From contig CM040760.1 of NCBI GenBank assembly GCA_022829145.1, forward strand, positions 24,030,602-24,094,601: a DNA stretch of 64,000 nucleotides, in the 5' to 3' direction. This DNA comes from Albula goreensis. Lineage: Eukaryota; Chordata; Actinopteri; Albuliformes; Albulidae. The notes below the pieces were generated by a model, which worked only from the letters and a program-made list of their open reading frames with translations, made no database searches and had not been told where the DNA came from. Position 1 is the stretch's first letter, and every line of letters begins with the position of its first letter. The position numbers and the translations under genes were made by a program. Below, in pieces: positions 63,619 through 64,000 of this stretch.

Positions 63619-64000
63619 GTAAGTAAAGCCGAAGAATGATAGTGAAACATAACACCAATATTGAGTTAAATTTCATGCATGTTAAAATTACATTTAAAAC
63701 ATTTTTCACAAATGTGAATATTGTTCATGTATTATCTTATTGTTAAACATTGTAATGTTTCATGCACATATCATTTTTTAATAATAATAATTATGTTTAC
63801 TAATTAATGTTTACTGCTCAGATTTATATAATGTCATTTGAGCAAGTTGGTCTGGGTCAGAGAGCCTGCTCAACACAAGGTTTGTTTCTCGAAAACAATC
63901 TGGAGAAATTAAGTTTTGATCTATCCAGTTATGCTCAATACCTTGTGGTAAACACCAACAGTTTTCTGAGAGATAAATTGCAAGATTGCCAGGGAAATGC

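Overview
The window is vertebrate nuclear DNA, almost certainly from a teleost fish. It has spliced immunoglobulin (Ig) superfamily genes with phase-1 exons, long CA microsatellites, tRNA-derived SINEs whose body carries a 'ttgagcaaggtactt'-type block, and fossils of a Ty3/gypsy LTR element and hAT-type MITEs. I cannot name the species. Most coding exons are 240-340 bp Ig exons separated by introns, so each gene was assembled by reading splice sites and codon phases directly.

Left third (1-33 kb): two CEACAM-like genes lie head to head. The minus-strand gene (coding 6594 to 1755) encodes signal peptide, one V-type domain without cysteines, two C2/I-type domains and a short hydrophobic C-terminus with no cytoplasmic tail, which looks like a GPI-anchor signal. 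The plus-strand gene (coding 15045 to 32499, 10 exons, about 601 aa) encodes signal peptide, the same V-type domain, four further Ig domains, a transmembrane segment and a tail with one ITIM (ITYADV) and two ITSM-like motifs (TVYTDV, TQYAMV). The V-type exons of the two genes are about 98% identical although their introns are not alike. This looks like a pair of an inhibitory and a tail-less receptor with the same ligand-binding domain. The ~8.4 kb between them holds a degraded Ty3/gypsy element (7977-12434, TSD ATACA, tRNA-Ser primer site) inserted in an older palindromic repeat, plus a second foldback repeat near 13.2-13.6 kb.

Middle (33-48 kb): no intact gene was found. There is the probable 3' UTR of the plus-strand CEACAM-like gene, SINE and other repeat debris, a two-copy interspersed repeat (36.1 kb and 45.7 kb) whose second copy has expanded a 48-bp minisatellite to about 22 units, a diverged direct repeat at 44.1-44.5 kb, and a decayed member (41463-43056) of the gene family that fills the right third.

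Right third (48-64 kb): a tandem array of plus-strand genes, A (48701-51184), B (53464-58158) and C (61512 to beyond the window end), shares a TATA promoter, a signal-peptide exon, a 42-48 bp linker exon and one to five Ig domains. Most of these domains carry an unusual C-x3-C-x3-C cluster. Gene A ends in a GPI-type exon, gene B appears secreted, and gene C is cut by the window edge. I do not recognise a named family for this array. Its membrane-proximal micro-exons (SLPxx) resemble the start of the transmembrane exon of the plus-strand CEACAM-like gene, so common descent is plausible.
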